This document shows positions 48,951 to 62,293 of a stretch of 64,000 nucleotides of DNA, piece by piece (within the stretch, counting starts at the first letter, position 1; every line of letters starts with the position of its first letter). Under the pieces are notes generated by a model. It searched no databases, had not been told where the DNA came from, and worked only from the letters and a program-made list of their open reading frames with translations. The position numbers were made by a program, and so were the translations under genes. Source of the DNA: Kudoa neothunni (lineage: Eukaryota > Cnidaria); NCBI GenBank assembly GCA_964304625.1, contig OZ199839.1:1736001-1800000 (forward strand), read 5' to 3'.

Positions 48951-49595
48951 CTCGGATGTTTAATGGGTTAAATTCCCACATTCCCCGAAAGAGATAAGGG
49001 GTAGATGCTACCTGTCAATCAATGCCTACAGTTTCAATGACGGTAGCTTAACTAGCCGTAAGTTTACAACTTAATAAGTTACGTTATTAAGTTGCATGGG
49101 AAGTTTTTCCATGGAAATAATAATAGAAAAATAATCACACCATGATCTACCAATATATAATGTATTAATACATATAAATAAAACTTCAAATGATTAAAAT
49201 TGAGTTAATGTAAGCTTATATCTCATTTGTAAATAAATTTTTAAAAAGCACACATGGTAATGTGACATGAGAGTTGCTGGATACGCATGCGAGCACTATT
49301 AAGCCCATATTTTAATTTTGGCGGTGCCATAACTAAAATAATGCGCTTAAAATTGTTAATAAATCATTTATATAAATAGTATAATATAAAACGATCTTTT
49401 AGTAATTTTTTAATCACTTATGCACTTACGTATTTCAAGTTGTAAAAATTAATTTTCAATATTTAATTACTGCGATATAAATGTCTATGTTAAATTCAAT
49501 AATTCTATTTATCAATTAAATAATTTGCTCAACAAGCTCCAAAAATTTGAATATGTGACTAATTTTTTTCGCACGCATGCGTAATTAGACAAAAC
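48951..49595. other. No gene seen (upstream of POLR3B)
   Basis: The remaining part of the GC-richer repeat at 48951-49130, then the AT-rich POLR3B 5' flank. No promoter motif assigned. Confidence 0.35.
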
Positions 49596-52500
49596 ATGCT
49601 GAAAGACGAAGGTATTGAAAAAGAACCCTCCACTTCTCAATCATCCCCAGTGAAGGACATAAAAGTATAAATTAAAGTATTCAATATTTGAATATAAAAT
49701 ATTAGGACAAATGGAAACTGTTGCCATCATTTCTAGAGGTGGGTTTGTGTAACGGTTGTTTTCTTAGTTGACAATTGGTTTTAAGGTTAAAGGTTTATTT
49801 AAACAGCACACAGATTCGTTTAATCATTTTTTGACTGTTGAGGTAAAATTAATTTGGGCAATAGTAATAATGATCAGATTGTATCCGAAATCTATTAGAT
49901 AAAAAATATAGTTAAAGCCAATTATTTGGTTACATGTGATACTGATGCCAGTTGGTATCTAAAGTAGCTATTAAATTTACTCAGCTTACTCTCAAATTCA
50001 ACTGTTAAGATATATGGATGTTCGTGTTGGGATGCCTGAAATGGCCGAATCATTTGGAGTGGTTAAAAGTATAACTCCACATGAGGTAGTTCTCTTTGTA
50101 GTTGTAGTATTTTTCGGAAAATTAACATTAAATAAAGTGCCGTCTTCGAGATTTGACCTATTCTGCTCCTATCTATGTGGATGTTGAATATATCATGGGT
50201 CAGAATGTATTTTTGCATTATTTATTTATAACTATACCTCAACGATTGTGTGTAGAAAGTAACGAGAAGTAATGTGTTGATTGGAAGGTAATTATGAAAA
50301 TTTGTTTTTGAACTGATTTGATCACTGTTAAATTTAGGATACCAATCATGCTGAAATGTGTTAATTGCGTTCTTCACAATAAGTCCCATCAACAGTTACA
50401 ATCCTTAGACGAATGCCCTTATGATCCTGGTATGCATTTGATTACATTTATTGATATGGATACAGTAATGTTATATTATTAGGAGGTTATTTTGTGGTCA
50501 AGGGAACCGAGCGCGTTATCCTTATTCAAGAACAAATGCTACACAATCGAATATTAGTGGAACCTGATTCGAATGGATCAATGTGTTGTGTATCCATTAG
50601 GTGATTTTATTGATTTGTAGTCACTGCCGCTGAATATTAACTATTTTTCACACGTTTTTAGTTCCACGCACTTTATCAAAAGTAGAACTATTGTCATTTT
50701 CAAATCCAACAAATTCTATATGAAACACAACGCTTTTCTTGAGGTATCCTTGTCATTTCTGTTCCAATAACAATCAAATAAAATTAACGCTTTATTCGGC
50801 TGATAGGACATACCTGTAGCTATTATTTTCAAGGGCATGTCTATGGAAACTGACCAGGAAATCGCCCAACTTATAGGCATTGAAGAGGATGTTCTTAGTA
50901 TTTTTGCGCCATCGATTGAAGAGTGCCATCAATTGCAAGTTTACACCGCTGAACAAGTATTTAACGCGTCATTTGTTCGCATATGATGGTAACATCAATT
51001 GAAGGCATTGGCATATATTGGAAGAAGAATTAGACAACGGTTTAACAATACTCGAACTGATAAAGTTGGTGAAGCTCGTGAAGCACTCAAAAGAATGGTT
51101 CTTGCTCATGTTTATGTAAGGTTTTAATGAGCATATCGTTAATCCTCTGACAATGCTGTAAAATGATTATCTTACATGTATTGGTTCTTTAATATTAATT
51201 TATTTAATAAAATAATAAACTAGAAACAGAGATACTTTATCAGTAGTGCCATAATAAAGACATCATTAATTGTACCATTGAATTTACAACAATTTTTTCT
51301 GTTCGATCCATTGTCATTTCGCATCCAAGAATTTCATTTTAAATAATGGACAGGGAATGGTCTATTTTCCATAAACTAATGTTTTAGTGTAGATTTATTG
51401 TGGATTTTGATAATAATTCCATAAAAAGGGATGAATTCCTTGATTTTAAGTATCTTATCGTTGACAGACAATTGTTGTAACTTGAGAAAGATACAATAAA
51501 CTCCAAGTTATCCACATTCGAAAAAAAGTCGCACTTTTGCTTTATCTTATTATTTAAATTGTATAAGTTGATTGTAAGCGGTTACGCATCTGCTTGTGAA
51601 ATAGTGATGATTCTAATATGGAATCATTGTTTCATCATTCGAATGTGTTTAAATTGTAATTATTTTGTAATTTGCCAATATTTTAAAGAAGGCCTGTAAA
51701 TTTTAAATCGCGTCTCTTAATCCTTATGTTGATTTTAATTAAATTTGTGGCCCAAAAACCTCATGCATTAATTATAGATGCTTTTGCTATTTACGCAATT
51801 TTTTAGCAGAAAAATAAAATCATTTTCCGACCCATGTTGTGTGTTTATTTGAAATTGCTTGGTAAACGTTAGGTACAATTTCATTTGATTGTAATATAGC
51901 CATTAGCAAACTGGGTTTGGCGATTGGAGCTTGAGGGTTCAATGAAAATGATTTATTTGTCCGTTTGGATTTTGGCATGCCTTCTATATTTTTTTTATTT
52001 ATTTTGTAAGAAACTGGACTAATTGTGTCATGAATAAAATTAACAAACAATTTTTAACAGTATCAATGACTTGATAATTATATCGCCGACTTCTAGCTAG
52101 AGTTCGATAGTTACATCTTGATATTTCAAGGGTTCGATATAAGTGTTTCATCAACTTTCTAGAGTTCAATAATTATGCTATGAACTTTCTAAGGTTTTAT
52201 AATTATATCGTAAACTTTATATGGTTTGTTAAACTTAAATTTAATCCTAAATTTCATGTGCGATAGAAATTTTTAGTCTCAGCAACTCTTACAAGTCGTT
52301 TACAGATTTAATTTTTAAGAATCGGCTGTATTTAATTAGAGTCACCTGAATATTATTCATCGTGCCAATGGTCACTCCCTTTTATTTTCTGCGCAAAGTT
52401 AAATTCACACATTGTGTACTCTTTACCACTCAAGCTAAACTGAAAATTTGATGTGCAAAAATTCGTAATATACATAATTTATGAAGATAAATTATTCATT

Positions 52501-55500
52501 TTTACGTTTGACTTGTCCTTCTAGTTTTTGGATGTAATGAATATTACGTGCCGAAATCCGAACCCAAAATAAAAAATTTTTGTAGGTGCTGAACTCCCTC
52601 TTAAAAACATTGTTACTTATGAATAACTTATTTTTATAGATATTGTCCCAAAATTAATGCGACATTTTTAAAACAAATCAAGATAATTTTATTAAGAAAG
52701 GAGCTTTTATATTACTCGAAAAATCTCATAATTCTCCATTCATGAGTTTTAAATGATCTTTTATAATGCTTGTTTTCTCAATGTTTTGTGGTTTATTGTG
52801 CATCAAATTACTTTTATTGAATTTTAATATTTTTCAACAAGTGATACGTATACTAATGGTAATTAACAAAATATTGAGATGTAAGATTTTCGATAGGTTA
52901 TTTTGTTAAGGAAATCATATTAGCAGCTATGGGCATATAGCATATTTTTAAATTAATTATAGTTGTTGTAAAAGTGTTTAAAGTTATACTTAAATCGATT
53001 CAATTTTTAGAATTTAAAAATTGTTAGAGGATTAAACTGGAATCTTTAGAAGGCGATATTGTCATCGTTTAGATACCCTCTTCACTCTAACAATTCATTT
53101 AGGCTCCTAAGTATAATTTCCGTGCAAAATGTGTACTTCTTGCTCAGATGATTCGTCGGGTCATTCTCACGAATTTTAAAATTGTAATTCCATTTATTTT
53201 ATTAGTTCTCTATTTGACCGCATCTCTTCTGTCTGTTTAGATATCACCTGATGATCGAGATTACTATGGAAACAAGAGACTGGAACTTGCTGGACAAGTA
53301 TTGAAGTCTTTTGATTATTTTTTAACATTGAGCTTGATTTTCTAGCTTGTTGGAATACTTTTTGAGGATCTATTCAAACGACTCAATGCCGATGTATCCT
53401 TCTCAGTTTTTTGTCAAACTAAGTTCTCCCTGATTTCACTTTAGATCAAACGAACGGTTGAATCCGGTAGAGCCAAACCCAAATCATCTCAAGTACCATC
53501 TTTTATTTTTACAATTATTGGCTTTGTTACAAAAAATATTTATTCGTTTAACTAATTTTTATTTGATAACTTCACAATTTACTCCTTTAATTTTGTGATA
53601 GATTTTTATTTTTAATGAATTAGAGAAATATAAAAAATATTGTAAATCAATCTTCAGTGTCAAATCTGTTTAATTCAAAATGTTACATCTTAATTTAACA
53701 AATCCAACTCTTAAAAAATATCGACTTTATCGCATTCTACCACGTAACCGTTTTTATCATAACTATTTATACAATTAAATAATTTAAATTTTATTTTCCA
53801 TGACAATGAAACTGTCTCTTTATTTCAGTTGAATGATATTAACCCTCTAATGTACCAAAAATTGACTGTACACTGATGAATTTTGGGGTAAAAAATTACC
53901 CCAGTTTTTGTTTCTCCATTCGAACCATAAAAAATATTTGATTTCAGAAAATAAAAATGGGCATAATCCCACGGGTAGATTTCACATTTTTATCATTTAA
54001 TAAATATTTTAATTATTATTTCCACAACAAAATAGAATATTTAATGAGAATAAGATTCGCAAATATTCAGAATGAATTTTGCGACAGTTTCGTACATCTG
54101 AAACGAGAAATAGGGGGTTTCTTATCAATTTTCCATAATAACATTCAAACCTTGAAAATGTTGTTAATTTATTTGATGTGCTGAGTTATAACAGAATAGA
54201 TAAGCTCTTGCTCTTAGGATTTTGGGCTTCAGGGGTGTTTCTTTCTATTAATGGAAAGATATAGTAACTTTGCTATTTCTTCAAAAACTTTCTCATAATC
54301 ATATTATCTCAAAATTTTCAATCTCGTCAGATTCTTACGAAATAACAGTTGTAAAATATTCATAACCACTTTAAAGAATTTTATTCATCATTTTAATTAT
54401 TATCGATGAAATCCATCTCAATTATAGCAGTGTTAAAAATAAAAAAATGAAGTCCGATGATCATTAGCATAGGTTATAACTATATAACTTCAATTTTATT
54501 CATCAGATAAACTTAAAATTTGATCTATGTTATAATAGTTATTATTTTATGTATCAACTGGCGTGAAAAAAATCTGGGGTAATTTTTTACCCCAAAAATT
54601 CATCGGAGTGTAATCTTGTTATAATTTTTCTGATTTTATATTTTTAGTCATAATATTTTAAAATCGTATATTACTTACCTTTTTGGAAGATTAAAAAACT
54701 CGCATCTTATGAAGAGAAAACAAATCACGTATACAACCAATAACTTCTTGTTGGGGTAAAAATTTACCCCAAATTCATTAGAGGGTTAAGCAACTATAGA
54801 ACGTTAGAGCTAAACACCTCACGACAATATTTATGTTGTAATTATGCTGATTTCGTTCTACTTTTTTCTTGTCTCATAAGATTTCCACGCGAATAATTAA
54901 TTTTGTTAAGAAAAAATTGTAATTTAACCAATCGATCTTATATTTTTAATCCAAAATCGTGCTTCCTCGTTTGATTTTATAGAAAATTATGAAATATTAA
55001 CGAACACTGCCATAGCAGATTGCAACGAAAGTATTTTTTTATTTCCTCAAAATTTATGCTGTTCAAAATTTTGAAAGTTTCTCTGATATATTTTTTAAGT
55101 GCTTGAAGTGAGAATGATAGATTCCATTGTTGTTTTCGATTTTACATTCGGCCTTCCATTCAAAAAATTATTAACTTTTTTATTATTTTGATAAAATTAA
55201 TAAGTGTGTGTACACCGGAGTTAAAATAGGCGATGTTACATCGTAGCCTATCAAGATGAGATCATCGGAAAATTTTAAATGTGCCCCATTTACAATCATT
55301 CAAATTCTCTTTTTGATACAATTATAATGTTTTAATTTGAAATATATTTAATTATTTTATGTTCGACTTGATTTTTAAAAGTTTTAATAAAAATATATGC
55401 AAAGATAACAAAAGTCATCTTATTTAAATGACTACTGTAAAAATTTTCTTTAATTATTAGGATGGAAAAATTGTGTTATTGTTTCAATTTTAATTTTCCA

Positions 55501-56760
55501 CATGGAAATTAATTATTACCATGTATTAATTTATATCAATTAAATATTTTGTTTAACAAATTTTTTGAATGAATATTAGATGATTTAGATTTATAAACAC
55601 AATAATTTAAGGGTTGCAATTATATTTTGATTATTTTTTTCGTAGTTCGATATCACCAAATTTATTCGACATGACAGCATAACAAATGGATTAAACAGTG
55701 CGATAACCACAGTAATTAAATTAGAATAGATTGAATAAATGAAACTATTCAGTCTAATTAACTTTAATTTCGATAGGGAAATTGGACTATTCGCCGTTTT
55801 AATATGCATCGTGTCGGAGTTACTCAAGTTCTTTCTCGATTATCATATATTTCTGCCTTGGGAATGATGACTAGAATCAATAGTCAGGTAAACTCATGCC
55901 ATTGAATTTATTAATTGAGATTATTCGTAGTTTGAAAAAAGTCGAAAAGTTAGTGGACCTCGTTCGTTACAACCCTCACAATGGGGCATGTTGTGCCCAT
56001 CGGATACACCGGAAGGTGAAGGTTGCGGTTTGGTGAAAAATTTTGCTCTTATGACCCACATCACTACTGGAAGCAATGATGAACAAATTAAAAGAATCAT
56101 TTTGAATCTCGGTGTGGATGTAAATTTATATTCTATGCACAGCATTATTTTTCGACTTCATCTCAGAGCATACATATGGTGTCAGGTGAAGAAATGTGCT
56201 CACGTCTCACCCATATAGTTTTTGTTAACGGTACTATTGTCGGTATTGTTAAACAGCATCAAAGATTCGTTCAACAATTTAAAGCACTTCGCAGAAGTAC
56301 CTCCATTTAAGAAAAACCAACTTCACAACAAACACCACTTTGATCTTTTTCTCAATTATAGAGGGCTGTATTAATGAATTCATAAGTATCTACATCAACA
56401 ACGCTCAACGATGTGTTTACATCAGTACTGATGGAGGAAGATTGTGCAGGTATGATAACGATAATCGTAACATACTAAACTTTTCGGTCTATTATAGTTA
56501 ACAATATCTTTATTAGTATATCTTTGACTCTAACCTCTATTTAAGTCATTTAAGATGATAAGTTGGGATGTGGTTATATTTAAAATTCGTTGATGAAACA
56601 TTTTACCTTTTCTTAAACAGATACATTTTTTGAACAATGTGACTATTGTTGAATCAGAATATTTAGATAGGACTAAGTTTAGCCATATTTAATTATGTGT
56701 TGCTAACAGAAGTGTAATAATGGGTCAGAAATAACTAATTATAACCGACTATAAAAAACA

Positions 56761-56797
<37 letters not shown>

Positions 56798-59700
56798 GTA
56801 TAAATATGAGTTTTTCAGGAGTAAAATTGAGCTGATGCTTATGTAAACCCTTTTTTAATTCTAAACATTCTGATAACAGTAGTCGCAGACCTTTCTAATT
56901 CTTGATTAACTTTCTGAGCGCCTCAAAATCCACTATACATTTTGTGCTTTTTGGGGTCTATTAGACCCCACGTTTTTATTGGCTCATTAAAGGCGATATT
57001 TATTTTAAAGATCGTATGTAAATTTGGAACAAATTCTATCGAGGAATTTAGACACTATTGTAAAAATAATAAATGGTGACAATGTACGAGGGGGATTAAC
57101 GCATCATGATAGATTTAAACCCTTCTTGGGGTTACTTCGCCCCAATCTCGTGTGATAATGACCGTTTAATTCATATTATAACATTTATAAATCTTAATGA
57201 TTTAGTAGAAAACTTATCAAATATTCTAATAAGTATTCTTAGTTACATACGCTTATATATTTTTACAGCTTTCCGTTAAATAAATATCGTATTATTATTC
57301 ATAAGAATTAATGAAGTCGATATAATTAATAAATGGTTCAAGCGAATTCAAATGACCATACATGCAACTCAAATTTTAATTGAGAGAAATCTCAAATAAC
57401 TTGAAGTGAAATGATAGAAAACCATCATCAAAGTATATTAATTTCTATTATCTGCTGAGCAATCAACGCAGACAAACTGAGTGTTTCTCACAACAAAATC
57501 ATTAACAAATAAGGCACGAATGCTTAATTTTTCGGTCATTGTTCCTTGAACACAGCGTACATCTTTTTCGGCAATTTGACAAAGGAATAGGGTAATTTTT
57601 TGGTAATAGTTGAGTTTTAACCAGCACATCTTTTTCTAGCAAAAATGGTTTGACAAATTCGTCCGCAAGTTTATCCAGAAACTGTTCCCTCCTAATTTTG
57701 TTGTCATTAAATACGGCTTTGTAAAGATAAAATGATTTTATTAGGCTGATATCTAAACATTAAAAAAACAACGGTTGGCCAGCGTTTTGAGTATCTTTTG
57801 ACACTAGTCTAAGCGACAATTCGGTCGACAGTATCCGCACCACCTTTATTTTTGTTGTAATATGCAACGACTTCAGGTTTTTTGCATTCATCAGAAGCCA
57901 CATTTGTATTTACTGAGGAGGTAACCAAAAGTATAACTGACTTATCTTTTTTTTTTGGGACGTAAGACACCAATATTCTTTTCCCATGGAAAAGAAAAGT
58001 GAACTATAAAGTTCCCTTGATTTATTTGCCTTCAATACTTCGGGGATGTCTCTTTTGTTTGGCCTGATTCTTCCAACCATAGTCATACCAAGATTTAATA
58101 GTTTATTGGAGAGGGGAACTGACGTGAAATAATTATCAGTGACAACATTTCTACCACTGTCTTTTAAATAAGACACAAGGTCTAACACTATGTTTTCACC
58201 TAAACATTTTGTTCTGATTATTTTGTTTTCCAAGATCAATTGAGATATTGTGACAAAAGTTCGTTGACGGGTCAACATGAAAAAAAAATTTTATTCCATA
58301 CACAGCCGGTTTGGAAGGCATGTATTGCTCGAAAGGGCATTCCCCCTGAAGGCAACCAGTTGCTCATCAACGGTTAAATTGGAATAAGGAACAAGACAAA
58401 TAGGAAGAATTTCTTTCCACTTATCAAATATTTCCCATATTTGACAAAATTTATCGATTGGTTTTCTTTCGACTCTGATTGTACAATCGTCGAAATGGAG
58501 TGCTTTTATAATTTTAGTGAATCTTCTCAAAGGCATGATACTTCTAAATATTTCCCAACCTTTATCCTTATTCCAAAGTGTTTTTGAAGACTCTAATTTT
58601 GATTTAAAGATTGCCGGATATATCAGCACACCTATGTAAACGCAGAATTCCACATTTGATAACTGTTTCCAAGATAGACTGTAGTGATATGAGCCAAAAT
58701 TACTTGTATTCCGTAAAATGGTATCATAAACGCCGTCACCGAAAAATATATCTAAGCAATCGGCAAATCCTTTTATTCTATGTGTTGCATAAGCAGTAGC
58801 ACCCGGGGTTTTGTTTAAAATATTTTCTTTGCACACATTCGTTGTTTTGGGGACTTAGTATTACATATTACACCATTTTTGTCGGAATATATATCAAAGG
58901 ATTCAATATTATTATCATCATATTCGAAAGAATCGGACAAGTTATCGCTATACTGTTCCACATCAAGGGATTTGCTGCAGTAACTTTCACAAATATCAGA
59001 ATATATATCGCCAGTTGCACTCATATCTACAGTCGAATGATTCGGTACTCCTCGCAGATCATCGTCGTCGTTTGTTTCGTTATTTTCTTTGAATTTACTC
59101 GATAGAATCTGTTTTAATAATAATATGATGCGTATAATAATTTTTATAGTTGTTTGATCCAATAAAAACGTGGTGTCTAATCGACCCCAAAAAGCACAAA
59201 GTGTATAAAGTTTATTTATTTCCTTTATAACTGTAATATTTTTATAAAATAAATTATCATAATATTCATGTGTTCCTTATAGGAGAACACACCGGATATA
59301 AATCCTATCTGATTCCAATAAGTATATACAATTAGTAACACAAAATGGTATATTATTTCACATGAATATATACATAACTGGAATTATTTTGGAGTAAATG
59401 TTTAAAATGAATCTAAATCTCCCACCCCTATATTTAATATTTTAGCTTTCTACAACCAACGTCTAATCAAATTTTTAATTTTGTTTTTTCGCCTGAGTGT
59501 ATTAAATATATTTTGCTGCAATTTAAGATCTAATTCATTTTTATAATTTGATATAAATTATCTTTCAAATAAGACAATACATATTTTAGGGTATTATCAC
59601 CAAGGTTATTTTAAAATTATTATCTTTGAATAGCTAATAATTCATAATATATTGTTTTTATAATACTGTAATAAAATTATCCTTGCACTTTTACATTAAA

Positions 59701-62293
59701 CTTTTAGCATCGCATTACCGAGTCTATTATTTCTTATCTAACTTCTAATTATGTTCTGGACATGAATATTTATTAAAATATTACCTTTGAATAAATATTT
59801 TAGATTATAATCTAAAGTGAAATATGCAATCCTTGTTATTCTTTAAATCATAACCAACTAGGGGGAATTTTTTTAACTTTAGGACATTACGTAAGTATTT
59901 GTGGGTCGATATAATCCTATTTTAAATTCATGAGTTTAATAAGATTGTTCTATATTGTCTCAGGGTCAAGTCTAGATATGTTCTTAAATTTTTCTATTTC
60001 GCTACATGTTAGTTTCAACAATAATATATAATTTTTTTAGGCCATATATAATAGTTAAGAACTATTTGTCTAAACTCACCGAGGAAATGATTCAACAAAT
60101 TGACAAAAAGCAATTGTAAATTGTTGTCCAACTTTGGTAGAAGCAACCTATTTGTGATTTAGGGTTTTTGAAGATTTGATAAAAATGGGAGTAGTCGAAT
60201 ATCTTGACGTCAATGAAGAGAACGATTCCAATATTGCAATCACCGAAGAATTGATTGATGGGTAATATTTCATTGTTAGGTTCTCACTGTTTAAACTATA
60301 TCAAGTGAAACTACCCATCTGGAGATTGCGCCATTCAGTATATTAGGAGTTTGTGCTGGACTTGTCCCCTATCCACATCACAATCAATCTCCTAGAAACA
60401 CCTACCAATGTGCTATGGGTAAACAAGCTATGGGATCTATTGGATACAATCAACATAAAAGGTAGTTGTTTGGGCGTTTAAGTTTTTAGAAAATGAATCC
60501 TATAATAGAATTGATACTCTGATGTATCTTCTCACCTATCCACAGGCCCCACTTGTCAAGTCGAAAGTAATTGAATATTTTGTATGTGATGGTTTGTGAT
60601 TTCCGTCGTAGACCCTTGATATAATTAACTTTGATAAACTCCCTGCAGGTATGTTTTACCAACTAACTATTACTGGTAGATTATGTTTACTAATTTTAAT
60701 AACTGATAAGGTCAAAACTGTGTGGTTGCTGTGATGAGTTTCAGTGGTTTTGATATCGAGGTAATTGGCTCTTATTATTTTCTGTTGTATCAGTCGAAGA
60801 AATATTCGCCGCTATCCTAATTCATATTTGTTTGCATATTCGTTCATTAATTTTCACATTCTTTAGGATGCGTTGATAATTAATAAAGCTTCGCTGGACA
60901 GAGGTTTAGGCCGATGCCATGTGTACAGGAAAACCCAAACATCACTCAAAAGATATCGAAATCACGTACGATATTGCTTGTTTACAGCTTGATTTTAATT
61001 TGTTATCGTGTTGACATATTTTAGACTTACGACCGAGTTATGGGTCCGTCAGTTGATATTGAAACAGGACGTCCAATATGGAGACATAAGAACTTGGATG
61101 CTGATGGCATTGTTGCTCCAGGTTTGAACTCAAATAATTAGCTAGCACATTTCACTATAAATAATACCGTGACTAGGATCTATTATTGAAAATCGACAAA
61201 CGTTAGTCAATAAATCAACCCCCATTTCTGAGAAGTCATGTAGGTTTTAAGTGATATAAACTAATGTTCGCAACATAGTTAATTTATTTATGATTATATA
61301 TAGCATCCACTGATGGTACTGAAAGTCGGTCTGCAGTCAGGGATATAAAAGGTCAAATTGTCAACTATAAAGACACCCCTTTAAGGTATGGTTGATTGTT
61401 ATTGTCGGTTTTATTCAAATGGATGACTCATCTTGATATTTTCTCAGCTATAAGGGTCCCGTTTCTACAATTTCGGAGAAAGTCATGCTAACATCTACCC
61501 CAGAAGATTCGTTGATAGTGAAAATGCTTTTGCGTCAAACCCGTCGACCTGAAATTGGTGACAAATTTAGCAGCAGACATGGTCAAAAAGGAGTCATTGG
61601 TTTGATTGTCGATCAAGAAGACATGCCGTTCACCGAATCAGGAATGTGTCCCGACATAATTATGAATCCGCATGGATTCCCTTCTCGTATGACTGTTGGT
61701 AAATTGATCGAGTTGTTGTCGGGAAAAGCAGGGTTGGCTGAGGGAAAATTTCACGATGGAACTGCCTTCTCCGGTACCAAAGTTTCCGATATCAATCAAA
61801 TGCTCATTTCCAATGGTTTCAATTTGCACGGCAAAGAAGTACTCATGTCTGGAATTACTGGCGAAGTTATGGACGCATATATCTACATGGGCCCAGTTTA
61901 CTACCAAAAATTGAAACACATGGTTCTAGATAAGATGCATGCTAGAGCGCGCGGACCTAGAGCTGTGCTTACAAGGCAGCCAACCGAAGGTCGTTCCGTG
62001 AAGGAGGTCTTCGTTTAGGTGAAATGGAGCGAGATTGTCTGATTGGATACGGATCCAGTATGCTCCTGGTTGAACGTCTGATGCTTTCAAGCGATTCCTA
62101 CCAGGTCGATGTATGCTCCAAGTGCGGTCTTATGGGTTACTCGGGCTGGTGCAGATATTGCAGAAGCTCTGGCTCCGTTACCTCTGTGAAAATGCCTTAC
62201 GCATGCAAACTTCTCTTTCAGGAACTGCATGCGATGAATATAATACCCAGACTCTCGCTTGAAAACTACTACAAAAATTCATTGTCAAAATAG
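49596..62293 (+). CDS. POLR3B: RNA polymerase III second-largest subunit RPC2, one frameshift
   Basis: Catalytic-core subunit of Pol III. I trace 32 exons, all joining in phase. Starts: 49596, 49706, 49786, 49899, 50010, 50138, 50256, 50338, 50483, 50662, 50807, 51005, 53103, 53241, 53346, 53445, 55646, 55777, 55931, 56167, 56362, 60041, 60163, 60306, 60509, 60612, 60711, 60867, 61025, 61177, 61304 and 61448; the last ends at 62293. Together they encode about 1,144 residues, close to vertebrate RPC2 (1,133). Landmarks: [48 protein letters not shown] (catalytic metal region), [12 protein letters not shown] and the zinc site [16 protein letters not shown]. One base is missing near 61995-62001, where TRQPTEGRS should continue to [12 protein letters not shown]; as written the frame hits TAG at 62016-62018. 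Introns 12, 16 and 21 are long; 16 and 21 hold piggyBac-derived insertions. Confidence 0.93.
52266..52390 (-). repeat. MITE family copy in POLR3B intron 12
   Basis: Read in reverse from about 52385 it gives GTGACCATTGGCACGATG, AATAATATTCAGGTGAC, ATACAGCCGATTC and GTAAGAGTTGCTGA, matching blocks of the copy at 43264-43495. The rest of intron 12 (51116-53102) is AT-rich with no gene; a 76-codon minus frame at 51820-52050 is unsupported. Confidence 0.5.
53843..54785. mobile_element. Non-autonomous piggyBac element in POLR3B intron 16
   Basis: Flanked by TTAA at 53839-53842 and 54786-54789, with ends CCCTCTAATG and CATTAGAGGG. Palindromes of the form GGGGTAA..TTACCCC lie at 53885-53902, 54576-54593 and 54753-54770. 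The two on the right are 177 bp apart. No transposase frame. The end sequence resembles element 1, but the palindrome loop differs. Confidence 0.9.
56640..56755 (+). repeat. Diverged MITE family copy in POLR3B intron 21
   Basis: Contains AATATTTAGATAGGACTAAG, CCATATTTAATTATG, GGGTCAGAAATAACTAATTA and CCGACTATAAA, weakly matching the block order of the copy at 43264-43495. Confidence 0.35.
56764..56794. repeat. (TA)n microsatellite in POLR3B intron 21
   Basis: A TA dinucleotide run of 31 bases. Confidence 0.85.
56934..59207 (-). mobile_element. piggyBac-like relic 4 in POLR3B intron 21
   Basis: Near-identical inverted ends of about 49 bp lie at 56934-56982 and 59160-59207 (TATACATTTTGTGCTTTTTG, then GGGGTCTATTAGACCCC, then ACGTTTTTATTGG). 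A second palindrome GGGGTTACTTCGCCCC lies at 57128-57143, 175 bp inside the first. A TTAA is present to the left (near 56908), but a matching outer right end with TTAA is not clear. The coding region is on the minus strand, opposite to POLR3B. Confidence 0.8.
57438..59162 (-). pseudogene. piggyBac-type transposase relic (element 4)
   Basis: Frames in order: an acidic N-terminus (59162-58815), a core at 58836-58291 with [12 protein letters not shown] (first Asp), 58278-57910 with [18 protein letters not shown] (second Asp), [11 protein letters not shown] near 57855-57823 (third Asp region), and a Cys-containing end at 57629-57438. At least three frame breaks. It is related to, but clearly diverged from, the intact protein at 5707-7356. 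Confidence 0.85.
59208..60040. other. Remainder of POLR3B intron 21
   Basis: AT-rich, with no gene or repeat recognised. It ends at the TTTTTTTAG acceptor of exon 22. Confidence 0.6.

Noticed and set aside
53829-53860. Exon starting LNDIKQL after the TTTCAG at 53828, disrupted by the piggyBac MITE
   Set aside because: It first seemed that the insertion broke a POLR3B exon, but the true next exon ([15 protein letters not shown]) lies at 55646-55711 and joins in phase, so the MITE is intronic.
58815-59105. Plus-strand frame of 87 codons
   Set aside because: Antisense to the acidic N-terminus of piggyBac relic 4.
61638-61919. 93-codon minus frame
   Set aside because: Antisense shadow of the last POLR3B exon.
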